DNA of 64,000 nt from Mucilaginibacter sp. JRF. Its GTDB lineage: Bacteria > Bacteroidota > Bacteroidia > Sphingobacteriales > Sphingobacteriaceae. The notes under the pieces were generated by a model that saw only the letters and a list, made by a program, of their open reading frames with translations, did not search any database and had not been told where the DNA came from. The translations under genes and the position numbers were made by a program. Location of the stretch: the NCBI RefSeq assembly GCF_015223065.1, contig NZ_JADFBY010000008.1, positions 124,001 to 188,000 on the forward strand, given 5' to 3'. Shown in pieces: positions 32,612 to 42,064 of this stretch (the stretch's first letter is position 1; the number at the start of each line of letters is the position of its first letter).

Positions 32612-33472
32612 TTAGTTATTAGTAATAGTAAAACTGATAGGTATGGTATACCTCACCCTAACCGGACGACCGTTTTGAGTGCCCGGTTTCCAGGCTTTGG
32701 CTTTTTTAAGTACACGCAGGGCTTCCTCATCAAAACCATACCCTGCGCCTTTCTCTACTTTTATATCGGTCAGTTTGCCATCTTTTTCAATAATAAAGCT
32801 GATGAACACCCTGCCGCTTTTTCCTTCTTCAGAAGCTATTGCCGGGTAACGCAGGTTGCGGCTTAAGTATTTATTCCAACCATCCATACCATCAATTGGT
32901 TCGGGTAATGAGGTTAAACCACCTAAACCAACAGGTTCATTACTTGTGCCTTCTTCGTCTCCTGTGCCTGAGCCACCTGGCGTACCGTTATCTTTACCTT
33001 CAGGTATATTAAGTTCAGTTGCTTTACCTTCTTCATTTGTGGGGCCGATAGCTCCTTTTATATCATTGATCACCGGAGGATCTGTTTTTGCAAGCTCGTC
33101 CCTCACAACATTGGTAGGTATCGCAGTGATCTTTACCTTATCTGCTTTAGGAGCCGCTTTCGGCAATTCAGTTTTTGGTGTAGCTTCAAATACTTTTTCT
33201 TCTTTTTTAGGCGGAGTAACCATTTCCTTAAGTACTACATCAGTTCTTTTATCCGTAGGTGAGATAAGTGGTGGCTCAATTACGGGTGATCTATGCGTAA
33301 AAGAATAAAAAGCTATACCAACACCCACTGCCGAGAATGTAATCAGCAAAGATTTTAGCATATTTGTGCCATTATGTTTCCGTAGCTCGTAAGCGCCATA
33401 GCTTTTGTTGCGGTTTTTAAATACAACATCGAGCCACTCGGTATTGTACAAATTTAATTTGGTGATAAGCAT
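32612..33472 (-). CDS. tonB: Energy transducer TonB
   Basis: A 286-residue TonB-family protein. The cytoplasmic start has the Bacteroidota-specific motif FKNRNKSYGAYELRKHN (about residues 18-34). One membrane helix follows at about 40-58 (SLLITFSAVGVGIAFYSF). A Pro/Lys/Glu-rich periplasmic spacer runs to ~200. The C-terminal TonB domain spans ~205-284 (SGRVFISFIIEKDGKL, GYGFDEEALRVLKKAKAWKP, VRVRYTIPISFTI). It would power outer-membrane receptors such as those at 5858 and 44826. ExbB and ExbD are not adjacent. It is a single gene. Confidence 0.95.
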   Translation of the reverse strand: MLITKLNLYNTEWLDVVFKNRNKSYGAYELRKHNGTNMLKSLLITFSAVGVGIAFYSFTHRSPVIEPPLISPTDKRTDVVLKEMVTPPKKEEKVFEATPKTELPKAAPKADKVKITAIPTNVVRDELAKTDPPVINDIKGAIGPTNEEGKATELNIPEGKDNGTPGGSGTGDEEGTSNEPVGLGGLTSLPEPIDGMDGWNKYLSRNLRYPAIASEEGKSGRVFISFIIEKDGKLTDIKVEKGAGYGFDEEALRVLKKAKAWKPGTQNGRPVRVRYTIPISFTITNN

Positions 33473-33627
33473 ATAATTAGAATTTAGTTTTTAATTATAA
33501 CGCTATTTTACAGAATAAAATTTTGTTTTTTCTATTTAAACAGAACTTTTATTTATTTTTTATTCATCGTGCCAAATTTTTGCAAAGTCTGCAATCAAAA
33601 AGCTTTTCATTAAATTTTTTGCATAAA

Positions 33628-33651
33628 AAAGGCCGGATCACTCCGGCCTTT
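33628..33651 (-). terminator. Terminator of the DUF4468 gene
   Basis: AAAGGCCGGA (33628-33637) and TCCGGCCTTT (33642-33651) form a perfect 10-base stem with a TCAC loop. A T-rich run follows on the minus strand. It lies 22 bases past the stop at 33673. Confidence 0.85.
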
Positions 33652-33672
33652 AACAATATATAATTTGGTTTT

Positions 33673-34272
33673 TCACCAATCTTTCTTAACTATCGGCGCT
33701 ATTTTGGGCTCTTTTTTGGCTACAGGCGCCACAGACAGAATAAAATTCTTCAAACGCTCGCCCACTCCCCTGCTATTTACAAGCACTTTTTCCAGGTAAT
33801 CATCCAGATCTTTTTGGCCTAATACACGCAGACCGTGCTCAAGCGGCGTCTTTTTACCTTTAACGGGCACAAAGTTAGCATAACGGTCGCGCTCGTAAGG
33901 TATAACTACAAAATTGGTAAGCCAGTAGCGGTATTTACCATCCTTTACTTCGATAATGAGGTCGTAAGTTATTTTGGCATCCTCATGCTTTGATACCAGC
34001 GCTTTTTTTGATACCATAAAGCCACCCTCACCCTGTAAGGTAGCCTTACTATCTTCCTGCTTTTTAAGCTTCAGCTTATCTTTTGAATAGGCCGTTTTTA
34101 AAAAATGTAAAGCCCTTTTATATATGGTATCGGCAGTAAGCGTTGGCTGCTCCTCAACCCTATAATATATATACTTGTTATTTTCATCAAAACTCAACGA
34201 ATCCTTTGGCTGAGTTTGGGCGTTAACCGTGCCGCTAATCGCCAATAACAATACTATTATCAATTTCTTCAT
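33673..34272 (-). CDS. DUF4468 domain secreted protein
   Basis: A 199-residue protein with a signal peptide (MKKLIIVLLLAISGTVNAQ). The mature part matches the DUF4468 layout, a TBP-like fold: ADTIYKRALHFLKTAY, then KATLQGEGGFMVSKK and ITYDLIIEVKDGKYRYWLTN. The C-terminus is Lys/Pro-rich. DUF4468 proteins are periplasmic or surface proteins of unknown function in Bacteroidota. Two competing hairpins lie directly before its start. Confidence 0.8.
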   Translation of the reverse strand: MKKLIIVLLLAISGTVNAQTQPKDSLSFDENNKYIYYRVEEQPTLTADTIYKRALHFLKTAYSKDKLKLKKQEDSKATLQGEGGFMVSKKALVSKHEDAKITYDLIIEVKDGKYRYWLTNFVVIPYERDRYANFVPVKGKKTPLEHGLRVLGQKDLDDYLEKVLVNSRGVGERLKNFILSVAPVAKKEPKIAPIVKKDW

Positions 34273-34320
34273 CCTGTAAATATAAAAAAAGCCGCCCCTT
34301 TTTTACAGGTAGCGGCCTTT
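34273..34320 (-). promoter_or_regulatory. Terminator with a competing hairpin before the DUF4468 start
   Basis: Read on the minus strand, AAAGGCCGC (34320-34312) pairs with GCGGCTTTT (34295-34287) and is followed by T-residues, a terminator for the porin gene ending at 34353. In its loop, CCTGTAAA (34309-34302) is exactly complementary to TTTACAGG (34280-34273), which abuts the ATG at 34272. The two pairings interleave and cannot both form as simple hairpins, so this could be a terminator/antiterminator switch or chance. Confidence 0.45.
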
Positions 34321-34352
34321 ACAAAAAATCAACTTAAACTAAATTATTTTTG

Positions 34353-35387
34353 TTAGAATGCGTACACCGCTGCCAGCACGAACTGACCGGCACTTTTTGA
34401 TGGCGCACCACTCTTTTTGGTAAACACAGCATCGTTGCTCATATTATCTAAGCGAACTTCGGGAATAAAATTAAGCGGACCGGCTTTGATGTTAGCCGTA
34501 GCGGTTATTGCCACAACTGATTCGCCCGGCGCAGGGCCAAAGGTTTCTAAAACACCCGATTTTGTTTTGAAATACTCGCCACGTAAACCAAAGGTAACTG
34601 ATTTTGATACGGCCAGCTGCGGATACAGCGCCACACCGGTAAAGCCACCTGCATCATCAGCCGCTGAGTAATCGGCAGCGTTAAGGCCCAGCTTAAAGGC
34701 ATCAGTAATTTGATAGGCAGTAGTAAGGTCGAACTCGGTACCTGATGTTTTACCGGTAAGCACGTTCAAATATGCCGACCAGCCCTCAACAGGCGTTAAG
34801 GCCAACTGAGCACCAAAGTTGTTCATTTTACTAATGGTGTTGTAAGAGTTCCAGGCATCATTAAATACACCGGCCATTAAGCTCACCTTATCAGTAAAGG
34901 TATAAGCAAACTTTAAACCCGCGTTTTGGAACGGACCATTAGTGAACATGTACGATGTTGAGTAGTTAAAGTTACCTACAGGGCTGATCACCTCGTAACC
35001 TATAAAGGTTGACATGTAACCACCGGTAACTACAAATTTGTCAGTAATATCATACGATACATATAAATTTTGGATGTGGTATGAATCGCCTGATGCTCCC
35101 GGTACAAGAGATTGTTCCTGACCGCGCGGGCCGAATGAAATTTCGCCTACAAAGGCGGCTTTACTCACTTTCTTTTTCAATGCGATATCGATCATACCGA
35201 TTGACATTGAATTGTGATCTGAAGCGAAACTGGTTGGAAGGTTGGCGTGATCAGCAAAATCATACTTATAATAAGTATCAACCGAGCCCGTGATGGTTAA
35301 AGGCGGGTCTGTTTGCGTGGAATCCTGCGCGTTCGCAACAAAAGCTCCTGCTGTCAGTAATGACAAGAGTAAAAGTTTTCTTTTCAT
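34353..35387 (-). CDS. BBP2-type outer-membrane beta-barrel porin
   Basis: A 344-residue protein with a signal peptide (LLLLSLLTAGAFVANAQ). Barrel strands include LTITGSVDTYYKYDFA, SIGMIDIALKKKV, FVVTGGYMSTFIGYEVISP, and a C-terminal strand ending FVLAAVYAF. The GYEVISP and NFNYSTSYMFTNGPFQNAG segments are typical of the OmpL-like BBP2 (putative beta-barrel porin 2) family. The gene is divergent from glutamine synthetase III across 505 bases, so the pair may share nitrogen control; the porin would then admit a nitrogen source. That is inference from position. Confidence 0.82.
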   Translation of the reverse strand: MKRKLLLLSLLTAGAFVANAQDSTQTDPPLTITGSVDTYYKYDFADHANLPTSFASDHNSMSIGMIDIALKKKVSKAAFVGEISFGPRGQEQSLVPGASGDSYHIQNLYVSYDITDKFVVTGGYMSTFIGYEVISPVGNFNYSTSYMFTNGPFQNAGLKFAYTFTDKVSLMAGVFNDAWNSYNTISKMNNFGAQLALTPVEGWSAYLNVLTGKTSGTEFDLTTAYQITDAFKLGLNAADYSAADDAGGFTGVALYPQLAVSKSVTFGLRGEYFKTKSGVLETFGPAPGESVVAITATANIKAGPLNFIPEVRLDNMSNDAVFTKKSGAPSKSAGQFVLAAVYAF

Positions 35388-35892
35388 GATAATGATTTGG
35401 ATTAGTTAAGGGGTTAATGTGTGTTGATTTTTTTGGTTATTGGGTTAATTAAGTTGAAATAGTTGGTTAAATGGTTTAAATTTTAATAGTATAAAAGAAA
35501 AACAGTTAAATAAATTCGTTAAACCTTCATTTTTTTAGCACAATAACGAATATTAAGTAACTTTTTGTTTAATTTTTTTCTAAAATATAGATGGAATTCT
35601 ATAAATCAAAATTTTATTTTAAATATTTTGCATTAATATCAATATATAGGCATGTTTTTTACACAAAACATAATTAAACAGGGTCATTTTTATAACTTTT
35701 TAAAAAAATTAATAAGTTTACCATACAATCGATTGAAAAACGGGTTTTTAAGCTGGTATTATCATAAAAAAAAATACTACTCAGAGCACTATTTAAATAA
35801 ATGCTATTAAGGCCGGGTATGGGGTATTAATTATAGTATTGTAAATACTTTATCCTATTTTTGGAAACGACCTAAAATTAGAATAACCCAAT
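35388..35892. promoter_or_regulatory. Divergent A/T-rich region between porin and glutamine synthetase III; -7 box at 35856
   Basis: About 505 bases with very low G+C and many T- and A-runs. I see no coding frame. TATTTTTG at 35856-35863 fits TAnnTTTG and lies 30 bases before the glutamine synthetase ATG; a TTG at 35839-35841 gives a 14-base spacing, shorter than usual. No clear operator palindrome is seen. Confidence 0.5.
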
Positions 35893-38070
35893 ATGTCGAA
35901 TACCCGATTTCAAGCCCTGCAATCGGTGCTTAACCGTACCGTGCCGGAGATAAAAGCGCCATCCGCTAAAATTTCAGAGTTTTATGGCGCTAACGTTTTC
36001 GATAAAAAGAAAATGAAGGAGTACCTGTCTGACGATGCTTTCGCGAGCGTTATCAACTCCATAGAACATGGCGAGCCTATACAGCGCGATATGGCCGAGC
36101 AAGTGGCATCAGCCATGCGTGCCTGGGCTATTAATAAAGGCGCTACACATTATACCCACTGGTTTCAGCCACTTACAGGCAGCACTGCCGAAAAGCACGA
36201 CTCGTTTTTTGAGCCTACGGCTGATGGCGGCGCTATAGAACGTTTCTCGGGCGATGCCCTGGCACAACAGGAGCCTGATGCATCGAGCTTTCCGAGTGGT
36301 GGTATACGCAATACTTTTGAGGCCCGCGGCTATACCGCTTGGGACCCATCATCGCCCGCGTTTCTGATGGGGCGTACCTTATGTATACCTACCGTATTTG
36401 TATCATACACCGGCGAGGCACTTGATTATAAGGTTCCCTTATTAAAGGCATTGACGGCACTTGATAAGGCAGCTGTTGATGTGTGCCATTATTTTGATAA
36501 GAGTATCGAGAAGGTAAACGCCTCATTAGGTATTGAGCAGGAATACTTTTTGGTTGATATAGCCTTATTTAATGCAAGGCCCGATCTGTACCTGACAGGG
36601 CGTACTCTGTTTGGCCACATCTCCGCTAAAAACCAGCAGCTGGAGGATCATTATTTTGGTTCGATACCTGAACGTGTGCTGGCCTTTATGCAGGATATGG
36701 AAACCGAAGCCTTATTATTAGGCATACCATTAAAAACCCGCCACAATGAGGTTGCACCATCGCAGTTTGAGTGCGCGCCTATATATGAGGAGATCAACCT
36801 GGCTATTGACCATAACCAATTGTTGATGGATTTGATGGATCGTGTAGCCAAGCGACATAACTTTAAAGTATTGCTGCACGAAAAACCTTATGCCGGCATC
36901 AATGGCTCGGGCAAGCACAATAATTGGAGCATGATCACCAATACGGGCAAAAACCTGCTATCGCCAGGCAAAACGCCTAAGAACAACCTGATGTTCCTTA
37001 CATTTTTTGTAAACACCATTAAGGCGGTTTACGAGCATGCCGACCTGTTGCGCGCCTCCATCGCCTCAGTAAATAACGATCACCGTTTGGGTGCTAATGA
37101 AGCGCCGCCTGCTATCATCTCTATATTTTTAGGCAGCCAGCTTAGCGAGGTGCTTGACGAGATAGAAACATCGCGCTTAAGCAAAAAAATAAAAGAGGAA
37201 AACACCCTATGGCAAGGTATCCCGAAGATACCTCAGATATTAGCGGACAATACCGACCGTAACCGCACCTCTCCTTTCGCCTTTACGGGTAATAAGTTTG
37301 AGTTGCGTGCCGTGGGTTCATCAGCTAACTCGGCCAGCCCGATGACGGTATTGAACCTGATCGTGGCCGATCAGCTTAAAAAATTCAAGGTTGACGTTGA
37401 CAAGCTCCTGAAAAAAGGCGAGAAAAAAGATGTTGCCCTGATGATGACCATTAAACGCTATCTGAAAGAATCGCGCAGCATACGTTTTGAGGGCAATGGC
37501 TACAGTGAGGATTGGGAGAAAGAAGCCGAAGCTCGTGGCCTGTCGAACATCAAAACCACTCCAAAAGCACTTGATGTAATGATAACCGAAAAAACCGCCG
37601 AGCTTTTTGAAAGCACTGCCGTATTTACCCCACGCGAGGCACATGCCCGCCACGAAATATTGTTGGAAAGCTATTACAAAAAGGTACAGATAGAAGCCCG
37701 TGTTATGGGCGAACTGGCTAATAACGTGATCATTCCGGCGGCTATTGCTTACCAAAGCAAACTGGTTGAGAACGTAAGGGGATTGAAAGATATAGGTTTG
37801 GATAAAAGCACCTATCAGGCACAGATAGATATTATCACCAAACTATCAGAGCATATCAACTTTGTAAAAAACAATGTTGAGGAGATGGTACAGGCACGTA
37901 AAAACATCAACAACAACGTTGAGGATGTTCGCCAGAAAGCCATTGATTACGATGAAAAGGTACGTTCGTACTTTCAGCCGATACGTTATCATGTTGACAA
38001 GCTCGAACAACTGGTTGACGATTCGCTTTGGCCACTGCCAAAATTCAGGGAATTATTATTCTTTAAATAA
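35893..38070 (+). CDS. glnN: Glutamine synthetase type III
   Basis: A 725-residue enzyme forming glutamine from glutamate, ammonia and ATP, the main ammonia-assimilating form in many Bacteroidota. The GSIII marks are the N-terminal FGANVFDKKKM-like YGANVFDKKKMKEYL, WFQPLTGSTAEKHDSF, NASLGIEQEYFLVD, HNEVAPSQFECAP, INGSGKHNNWSM, and FAFTGNKFELRAVGSSANSA. The catalytic Glu and His residues in these motifs are all present. The length is usual for the type. A perfect bidirectional terminator follows. A porin gene is divergent from it. Confidence 0.96.
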   Translation: MSNTRFQALQSVLNRTVPEIKAPSAKISEFYGANVFDKKKMKEYLSDDAFASVINSIEHGEPIQRDMAEQVASAMRAWAINKGATHYTHWFQPLTGSTAEKHDSFFEPTADGGAIERFSGDALAQQEPDASSFPSGGIRNTFEARGYTAWDPSSPAFLMGRTLCIPTVFVSYTGEALDYKVPLLKALTALDKAAVDVCHYFDKSIEKVNASLGIEQEYFLVDIALFNARPDLYLTGRTLFGHISAKNQQLEDHYFGSIPERVLAFMQDMETEALLLGIPLKTRHNEVAPSQFECAPIYEEINLAIDHNQLLMDLMDRVAKRHNFKVLLHEKPYAGINGSGKHNNWSMITNTGKNLLSPGKTPKNNLMFLTFFVNTIKAVYEHADLLRASIASVNNDHRLGANEAPPAIISIFLGSQLSEVLDEIETSRLSKKIKEENTLWQGIPKIPQILADNTDRNRTSPFAFTGNKFELRAVGSSANSASPMTVLNLIVADQLKKFKVDVDKLLKKGEKKDVALMMTIKRYLKESRSIRFEGNGYSEDWEKEAEARGLSNIKTTPKALDVMITEKTAELFESTAVFTPREAHARHEILLESYYKKVQIEARVMGELANNVIIPAAIAYQSKLVENVRGLKDIGLDKSTYQAQIDIITKLSEHINFVKNNVEEMVQARKNINNNVEDVRQKAIDYDEKVRSYFQPIRYHVDKLEQLVDDSLWPLPKFRELLFFK

Positions 38071-38072
38071 CA

Positions 38073-38110
38073 AAAACAAAGGGCTTCCAAATTTGGAAGC
38101 CCTTTGTTTT
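38073..38110. terminator. Bidirectional terminator between glnN and the ClC gene
   Basis: A perfect inverted repeat of 19-base arms, 38073-38091 and 38092-38110, with GGGCTTCC at the stem core and A/T-runs at each end. It serves the convergent glnN (stop 38070) and ClC gene (stop codon overlapping 38110). Confidence 0.92.
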
Positions 38111-39897
38111 TAATGATGCGCGAACAGATCGGTCTGTTTATGCTGGGCTATAAATGCCTCGCGATATTTAGCCAGTAATGACGATTTGGATACGAAACCA
38201 ATAAACTGTCCATCCTTAACCACGGGTAACTGCCATACCTCCAACTTATCAAACTGTTTCATCACGGCATCCACCGGCTGATCGTACTGAATAATTGCCG
38301 GAGGCGTGATCATGATCTCGGCAACGGCATGATCGCCAAAATCCTCAGTAAATAACTGTTTGCGTATCTCGTCAACCAAAACCACACCTTCAATCTCTTT
38401 TCGCTGGTTAAGCACCGCAAAAATATTAGCCTGGCTTTGCGATATCACCTTATAAAAATCGCGTATTTGCAACTCCTTATTTACCGATGTAAAGTTACGG
38501 TTGATCACACTATCAATAGCGATAGATGAGAGCATATCGTAATCATGATCGGGGTGTATATTACGCTCGTGCACCAGATCGTGCCAATACATATTGTGCG
38601 GGTTAAAATGGCGCGATATAATATATGATATAGCCGATACGATCATCAATGGGATAAACAACACATATCCACCGGTAATTTCGGCTATCAAAAATATGGC
38701 AGTTAACGGGGCGTGCAGCACACCACTTAAAGCACCGGCCATGCCTACGGCGATGAAGTTACTTGTATTTAAATGCACCAAACCAGTAAGGTTGCAGCCA
38801 TAAGCAATAAATAAGCCCAGGAATGCGCCTGTAAACATCGTCGGCGCAAAGGTACCGCCATTACCGCCGGAACCGATGGTGATGCCCGCTGCGATAATCT
38901 TCATAAAAATCAACAGCGCGATAAAGCCCAGTAAGGCCAGCGGATGGTTCAAATATTCACTGAATATGGACTGATCTTTTATAGCCTCGATATTACCGTT
39001 TAGCGCTTGTTGCAACTCGTGATAGCCCTCGCCAAACAGAGGCGGCAGCAGTAAGATCAATACCCCCAACAACAATCCACCTAATGCGGCCCTCACATAC
39101 CGGTTTTGTTTTATAAATATCCCCTTTTCGAGTTTACCGGCAACGGTTGTTATATATACCGAAGTTAAGCCCGATAGTATACCTAACAATATATAGAAAG
39201 GTAAGGCATTCATAACCCAACCCTCGGTAGCCAGGTGGAATAACTGACTTGAGTACAAAACCTTTGATACCACAACTCCGGTTGCTGAAGCTATTAATAA
39301 AGGTATAAAGGTTGGTATAGTGATCTCACCTATCAATAACTCCAGCGAAAAAAGCACACCCGCTATAGGGCTGTTAAATACCGCCGCGATACCGGCTGAT
39401 GTACCGGCCGCGAGCAATACCGTTTTCTCGTACGATGAAAGGTTGAAGAACCGGCCAGTATTGGAGCCTATAGCCGCGCCTGTACAAACAATTGGCGCCT
39501 CTAAACCCGACGAGCCACCGAAACCTACAGTTAACGAGCTGCTTATTAAATGCGAATAAACGTTATTGAACAATATGTTCGATCGGTTACGTTTGATGTT
39601 TACCAGGATGTTGCCTATACCCTTCTGTATCTTATCGCGGTTTATCAGGTGCAAGTAAGCTACAGTACCCAGTATACCCAGCGCCGGTAAAAACACATAT
39701 ATAAAGTGATATGGCAGGTGCGATGATATATTACGGCTCAGATCCTCCATAAAATGCACCAAAAACTTCAACACCACTGCCGCAAGTCCGCCGATGAGGC
39801 CAACAAATACACTGCAATAGATCAGGAAATTGCGTTGACTGTTAAGCTTTAGGCGTGTTCGGTTTAGTTTATAGGTAAGCGTTTTTAGTATATACAT
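38110..39897 (-). CDS. ClC-family chloride channel/transporter with CBS domains
   Basis: A 595-residue membrane protein. The transport core spans about residues 20-440. It has GFGGSSGLEAPIVCTGAAIG, where the Glu corresponds to the gating glutamate, and GSGGNGGTFAPTMFTGAFLG. The C-terminal ~140 residues hold two CBS-type segments (AEIMITPPAIIQYDQPVDA; WQLPVVKDGQFIGFVSKSSL) that usually bind adenine nucleotides and regulate the channel. Whether it is a channel or a proton-coupled exchanger cannot be told here. It is convergent with glnN and divergent from purM. Confidence 0.92.
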   Translation of the reverse strand: MYILKTLTYKLNRTRLKLNSQRNFLIYCSVFVGLIGGLAAVVLKFLVHFMEDLSRNISSHLPYHFIYVFLPALGILGTVAYLHLINRDKIQKGIGNILVNIKRNRSNILFNNVYSHLISSSLTVGFGGSSGLEAPIVCTGAAIGSNTGRFFNLSSYEKTVLLAAGTSAGIAAVFNSPIAGVLFSLELLIGEITIPTFIPLLIASATGVVVSKVLYSSQLFHLATEGWVMNALPFYILLGILSGLTSVYITTVAGKLEKGIFIKQNRYVRAALGGLLLGVLILLLPPLFGEGYHELQQALNGNIEAIKDQSIFSEYLNHPLALLGFIALLIFMKIIAAGITIGSGGNGGTFAPTMFTGAFLGLFIAYGCNLTGLVHLNTSNFIAVGMAGALSGVLHAPLTAIFLIAEITGGYVLFIPLMIVSAISYIISRHFNPHNMYWHDLVHERNIHPDHDYDMLSSIAIDSVINRNFTSVNKELQIRDFYKVISQSQANIFAVLNQRKEIEGVVLVDEIRKQLFTEDFGDHAVAEIMITPPAIIQYDQPVDAVMKQFDKLEVWQLPVVKDGQFIGFVSKSSLLAKYREAFIAQHKQTDLFAHH

Positions 39898-39951
39898 AAC
39901 GAATTTCGATGATGTAGTATTTTTAGAGGTTTAAAAAAAGCGATTAAGCCG

Positions 39952-39959
39952 TATATTTG
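39952..39959 (+). promoter_or_regulatory. -7 box (TATATTTG) three bases before the purM ATG
   Basis: TATATTTG fits TAnnTTTG and ends at 39959, with the ATG at 39963. Transcription would start at or within the start codon, implying a leaderless mRNA. A TTTA at 39929-39932 is a possible -33 element. Confidence 0.45.
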
Positions 39960-39962
39960 CCC

Positions 39963-41144
39963 ATGACTTCTTCGCAAAGATATGATCAGCGCGGCGTGTC
40001 GGCATCAAAGGATGATGTGCACAACGCGATCAAAAACATCGACAAAGGTATATATCCTAAAGCTTTTTGTAAGATAATTCCTGATATTTTAACTAACGAC
40101 CCTGCCTTTTGCAATATTATGCATGCTGATGGCGCGGGCACAAAATCCTCATTAGCTTATACTTACTGGAAAGAAACCGGTGATATTTCAGTGTGGCGCG
40201 GTATTGCTCAGGATGCTATCATTATGAATATTGACGACCTCCTTTGCGTAGGCGCGGTAGATAATATACTGCTATCATCAACTATCGGCCGTAATAAAAA
40301 CCTGATACCCGGCGAAGTTATTGCTGCTATTATAAACGGCACCGAAGAAATTTTAGCCGAGCTGCGCGATGCCGGCATAGGCATTTACTCTACGGGCGGC
40401 GAAACCGCTGATGTAGGCGATCTGGTGCGTACCATCATTGTGGACTCGACCGTTACCTGCCGGATGGAGCGTGACGATGTTATATCAAACCACCGAATAA
40501 AACCGGGCAATGTTATTGTAGGCCTGGCCTCATACGGACAAGCCACTTACGAAACTGAATACAACGGTGGTATGGGCAGCAACGGCCTAACCTCGGCAAG
40601 GCACGATGTTTTCAATAAAACAATCGCCGAAAAATACCCGGAAAGCTATGATGCCGGTATTCCTTACGATCTGATCTTCTCGGGCTCAAAAAGCCTTACC
40701 GATAAAATAGATATTGGCAATGGCCAAACCGTCACTGCTGGCAAGCTGGTATTATCACCAACCCGTACTTACGCGCCTATCATCAAGGCTATCTTAGAAA
40801 AATATCGCTCGCAAATTGATGGCATGGTACATTGCAGCGGCGGCGCGCAAACCAAGGTATTACACTTTGTGGATGACGTCCATGTAATAAAGGATAACCT
40901 TTTCCCGGTGCCGCCATTATTTAAGCTGATACACGAGGAATCGGGCACGTCATGGCAGGAAATGTATAAGGTATTTAACATGGGGCACCGCATGGAGCTT
41001 TATGTACCTGAAAGCATTGCTGCCGATATTATTGCCATATCAAAAAGCTTTAATGTAGATGCGCAGATCATCGGCCGTGTTGAGGCTGCTGATAAAAAGC
41101 AGGTAACTATACAATCAGAATTTGGCGAGTTTGTATATAACTAA
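39963..41144 (+). CDS. purM: Phosphoribosylformylglycinamidine cyclo-ligase (AIR synthase), PurM
   Basis: About 393 residues; makes AIR from FGAM in purine synthesis. The start is the ATG at 39963 (the codon two before it is a TTG inside the promoter box). Motifs are YDQRGVSASKDDVHNAI near the start, MHADGAGTKSS (nucleotide-binding, about residues 48-58), IIMNIDDLLCVGAVD, STGGETADVGDLV and HCSGGAQTKVLHF. It is longer than the ~345-residue Escherichia coli enzyme, as in other Bacteroidota. It stands alone; purL is ~7.5 kb away on the other strand. Confidence 0.92.
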   Translation: MTSSQRYDQRGVSASKDDVHNAIKNIDKGIYPKAFCKIIPDILTNDPAFCNIMHADGAGTKSSLAYTYWKETGDISVWRGIAQDAIIMNIDDLLCVGAVDNILLSSTIGRNKNLIPGEVIAAIINGTEEILAELRDAGIGIYSTGGETADVGDLVRTIIVDSTVTCRMERDDVISNHRIKPGNVIVGLASYGQATYETEYNGGMGSNGLTSARHDVFNKTIAEKYPESYDAGIPYDLIFSGSKSLTDKIDIGNGQTVTAGKLVLSPTRTYAPIIKAILEKYRSQIDGMVHCSGGAQTKVLHFVDDVHVIKDNLFPVPPLFKLIHEESGTSWQEMYKVFNMGHRMELYVPESIAADIIAISKSFNVDAQIIGRVEAADKKQVTIQSEFGEFVYN

Positions 41145-41162
41145 GCCAAAACATAGAACAAG

Positions 41163-41197
41163 AAAAAGCCCCGTTTCAAATTGAAGCGGGGCTTTTT
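41163..41197. terminator. Bidirectional terminator between purM and rpoD
   Basis: The left arm at 41163-41179 (core AGCCCCG) pairs with 41181-41197 (core CGGGGCT) with one wobble. Runs of A and T flank it. It lies between the convergent purM stop (41144) and rpoD stop (41204). Confidence 0.9.
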
Positions 41198-41203
41198 TTA
41201 TGA

Positions 41204-42064
41204 TTAACCCAAGTAAGATTTCAGGATCTTACTTCTTGAGGTATGCCTTAATCTTTGCAGAGCTTTATCTTTTATCTGCCTTACACGCTCACGTGTCAGG
41301 TTGAACTTTTCGCCAATTTCTTCAAGCGACAGCGGATGGTTGGTACCTAAACCAAAGAACAATACAATGATTTCGCGCTCACGCTCAGTTAAGGTTGATA
41401 ACGAACGTTTGATCTCCTCTGATAATGATTCGTTGATCAGTATCGAGTCGGTATTTGGTTCGTGGTTCTCCAATACATCCAACAATGTATTTTCTTCACC
41501 CTGAACAAACGGCGCATCCATTGATACGTGACGGCCTGAGTTACTCAACGTGTCAGATATCTTATCAACCGTAGTTTCCAATATATCGGCCAGTTCTTCA
41601 GGTGATGGCTCACGCTCGTACTCCTGCTCTAATTTAGAGAAAGCCTTGCTGATCTTGCTTAATGAACCTACCTGGTTCAATGGCAAACGCACAATACGAG
41701 ATTGCTCGGCGATAGCCTGCAATATCGACTGGCGAATCCACCATACAGCGTACGAAATGAATTTGAAACCCTTAGTTTCATCAAAACGCTTAGCCGCTTT
41801 GATCAAGCCGAGGTTACCCTCATTTATAAGGTCGCCCAGTGTTAAGCCCTGGTTTTGATATTGTTTTGCAACAGAAACAACAAAGCGAAGGTTAGTTTTG
41901 GTTAAGCGCTCAAGAGCAGCTTGGTCGCCTTCGCGTATCTTTTGTGCTAATATTACTTCTTCTTCGGCAGTTATCAGGTCAACTTTACCAATCTCGTGAA
42001 GATATTTATCAAGTGATTGTGACTCACGATTGGTAATTGATTGTGTTATTTTGAGTTGTCTCAT
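41204..42064 (-). CDS. rpoD: Primary RNA polymerase sigma factor (RpoD-type)
   Basis: A 286-residue sigma-70 factor without region 1.1, the short primary form of Bacteroidota. Region 1.2 is SLDKYLHEIGKVDLITAEEE. Region 2 has NLRFVVSVAKQYQNQGLTLG, GNLGLIKAAKRFDETKGFKF and YAVWWIRQSILQAI. Region 3 is about residues 125-190. Region 4 has LTEREREIIVLFFGLG and an HTH LEEIGEKFNLTRERVRQIKD. It would recognise the TTG/TAnnTTTG promoters seen here. It is a single gene with its own terminator. Confidence 0.95.
   Translation of the reverse strand: MRQLKITQSITNRESQSLDKYLHEIGKVDLITAEEEVILAQKIREGDQAALERLTKTNLRFVVSVAKQYQNQGLTLGDLINEGNLGLIKAAKRFDETKGFKFISYAVWWIRQSILQAIAEQSRIVRLPLNQVGSLSKISKAFSKLEQEYEREPSPEELADILETTVDKISDTLSNSGRHVSMDAPFVQGEENTLLDVLENHEPNTDSILINESLSEEIKRSLSTLTEREREIIVLFFGLGTNHPLSLEEIGEKFNLTRERVRQIKDKALQRLRHTSRSKILKSYLG

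Noticed and set aside
37321..37755. A 144-codon minus-strand frame inside glnN
   Set aside because: It lies antisense within a canonical glutamine synthetase III gene and has no motif or start signal of its own.
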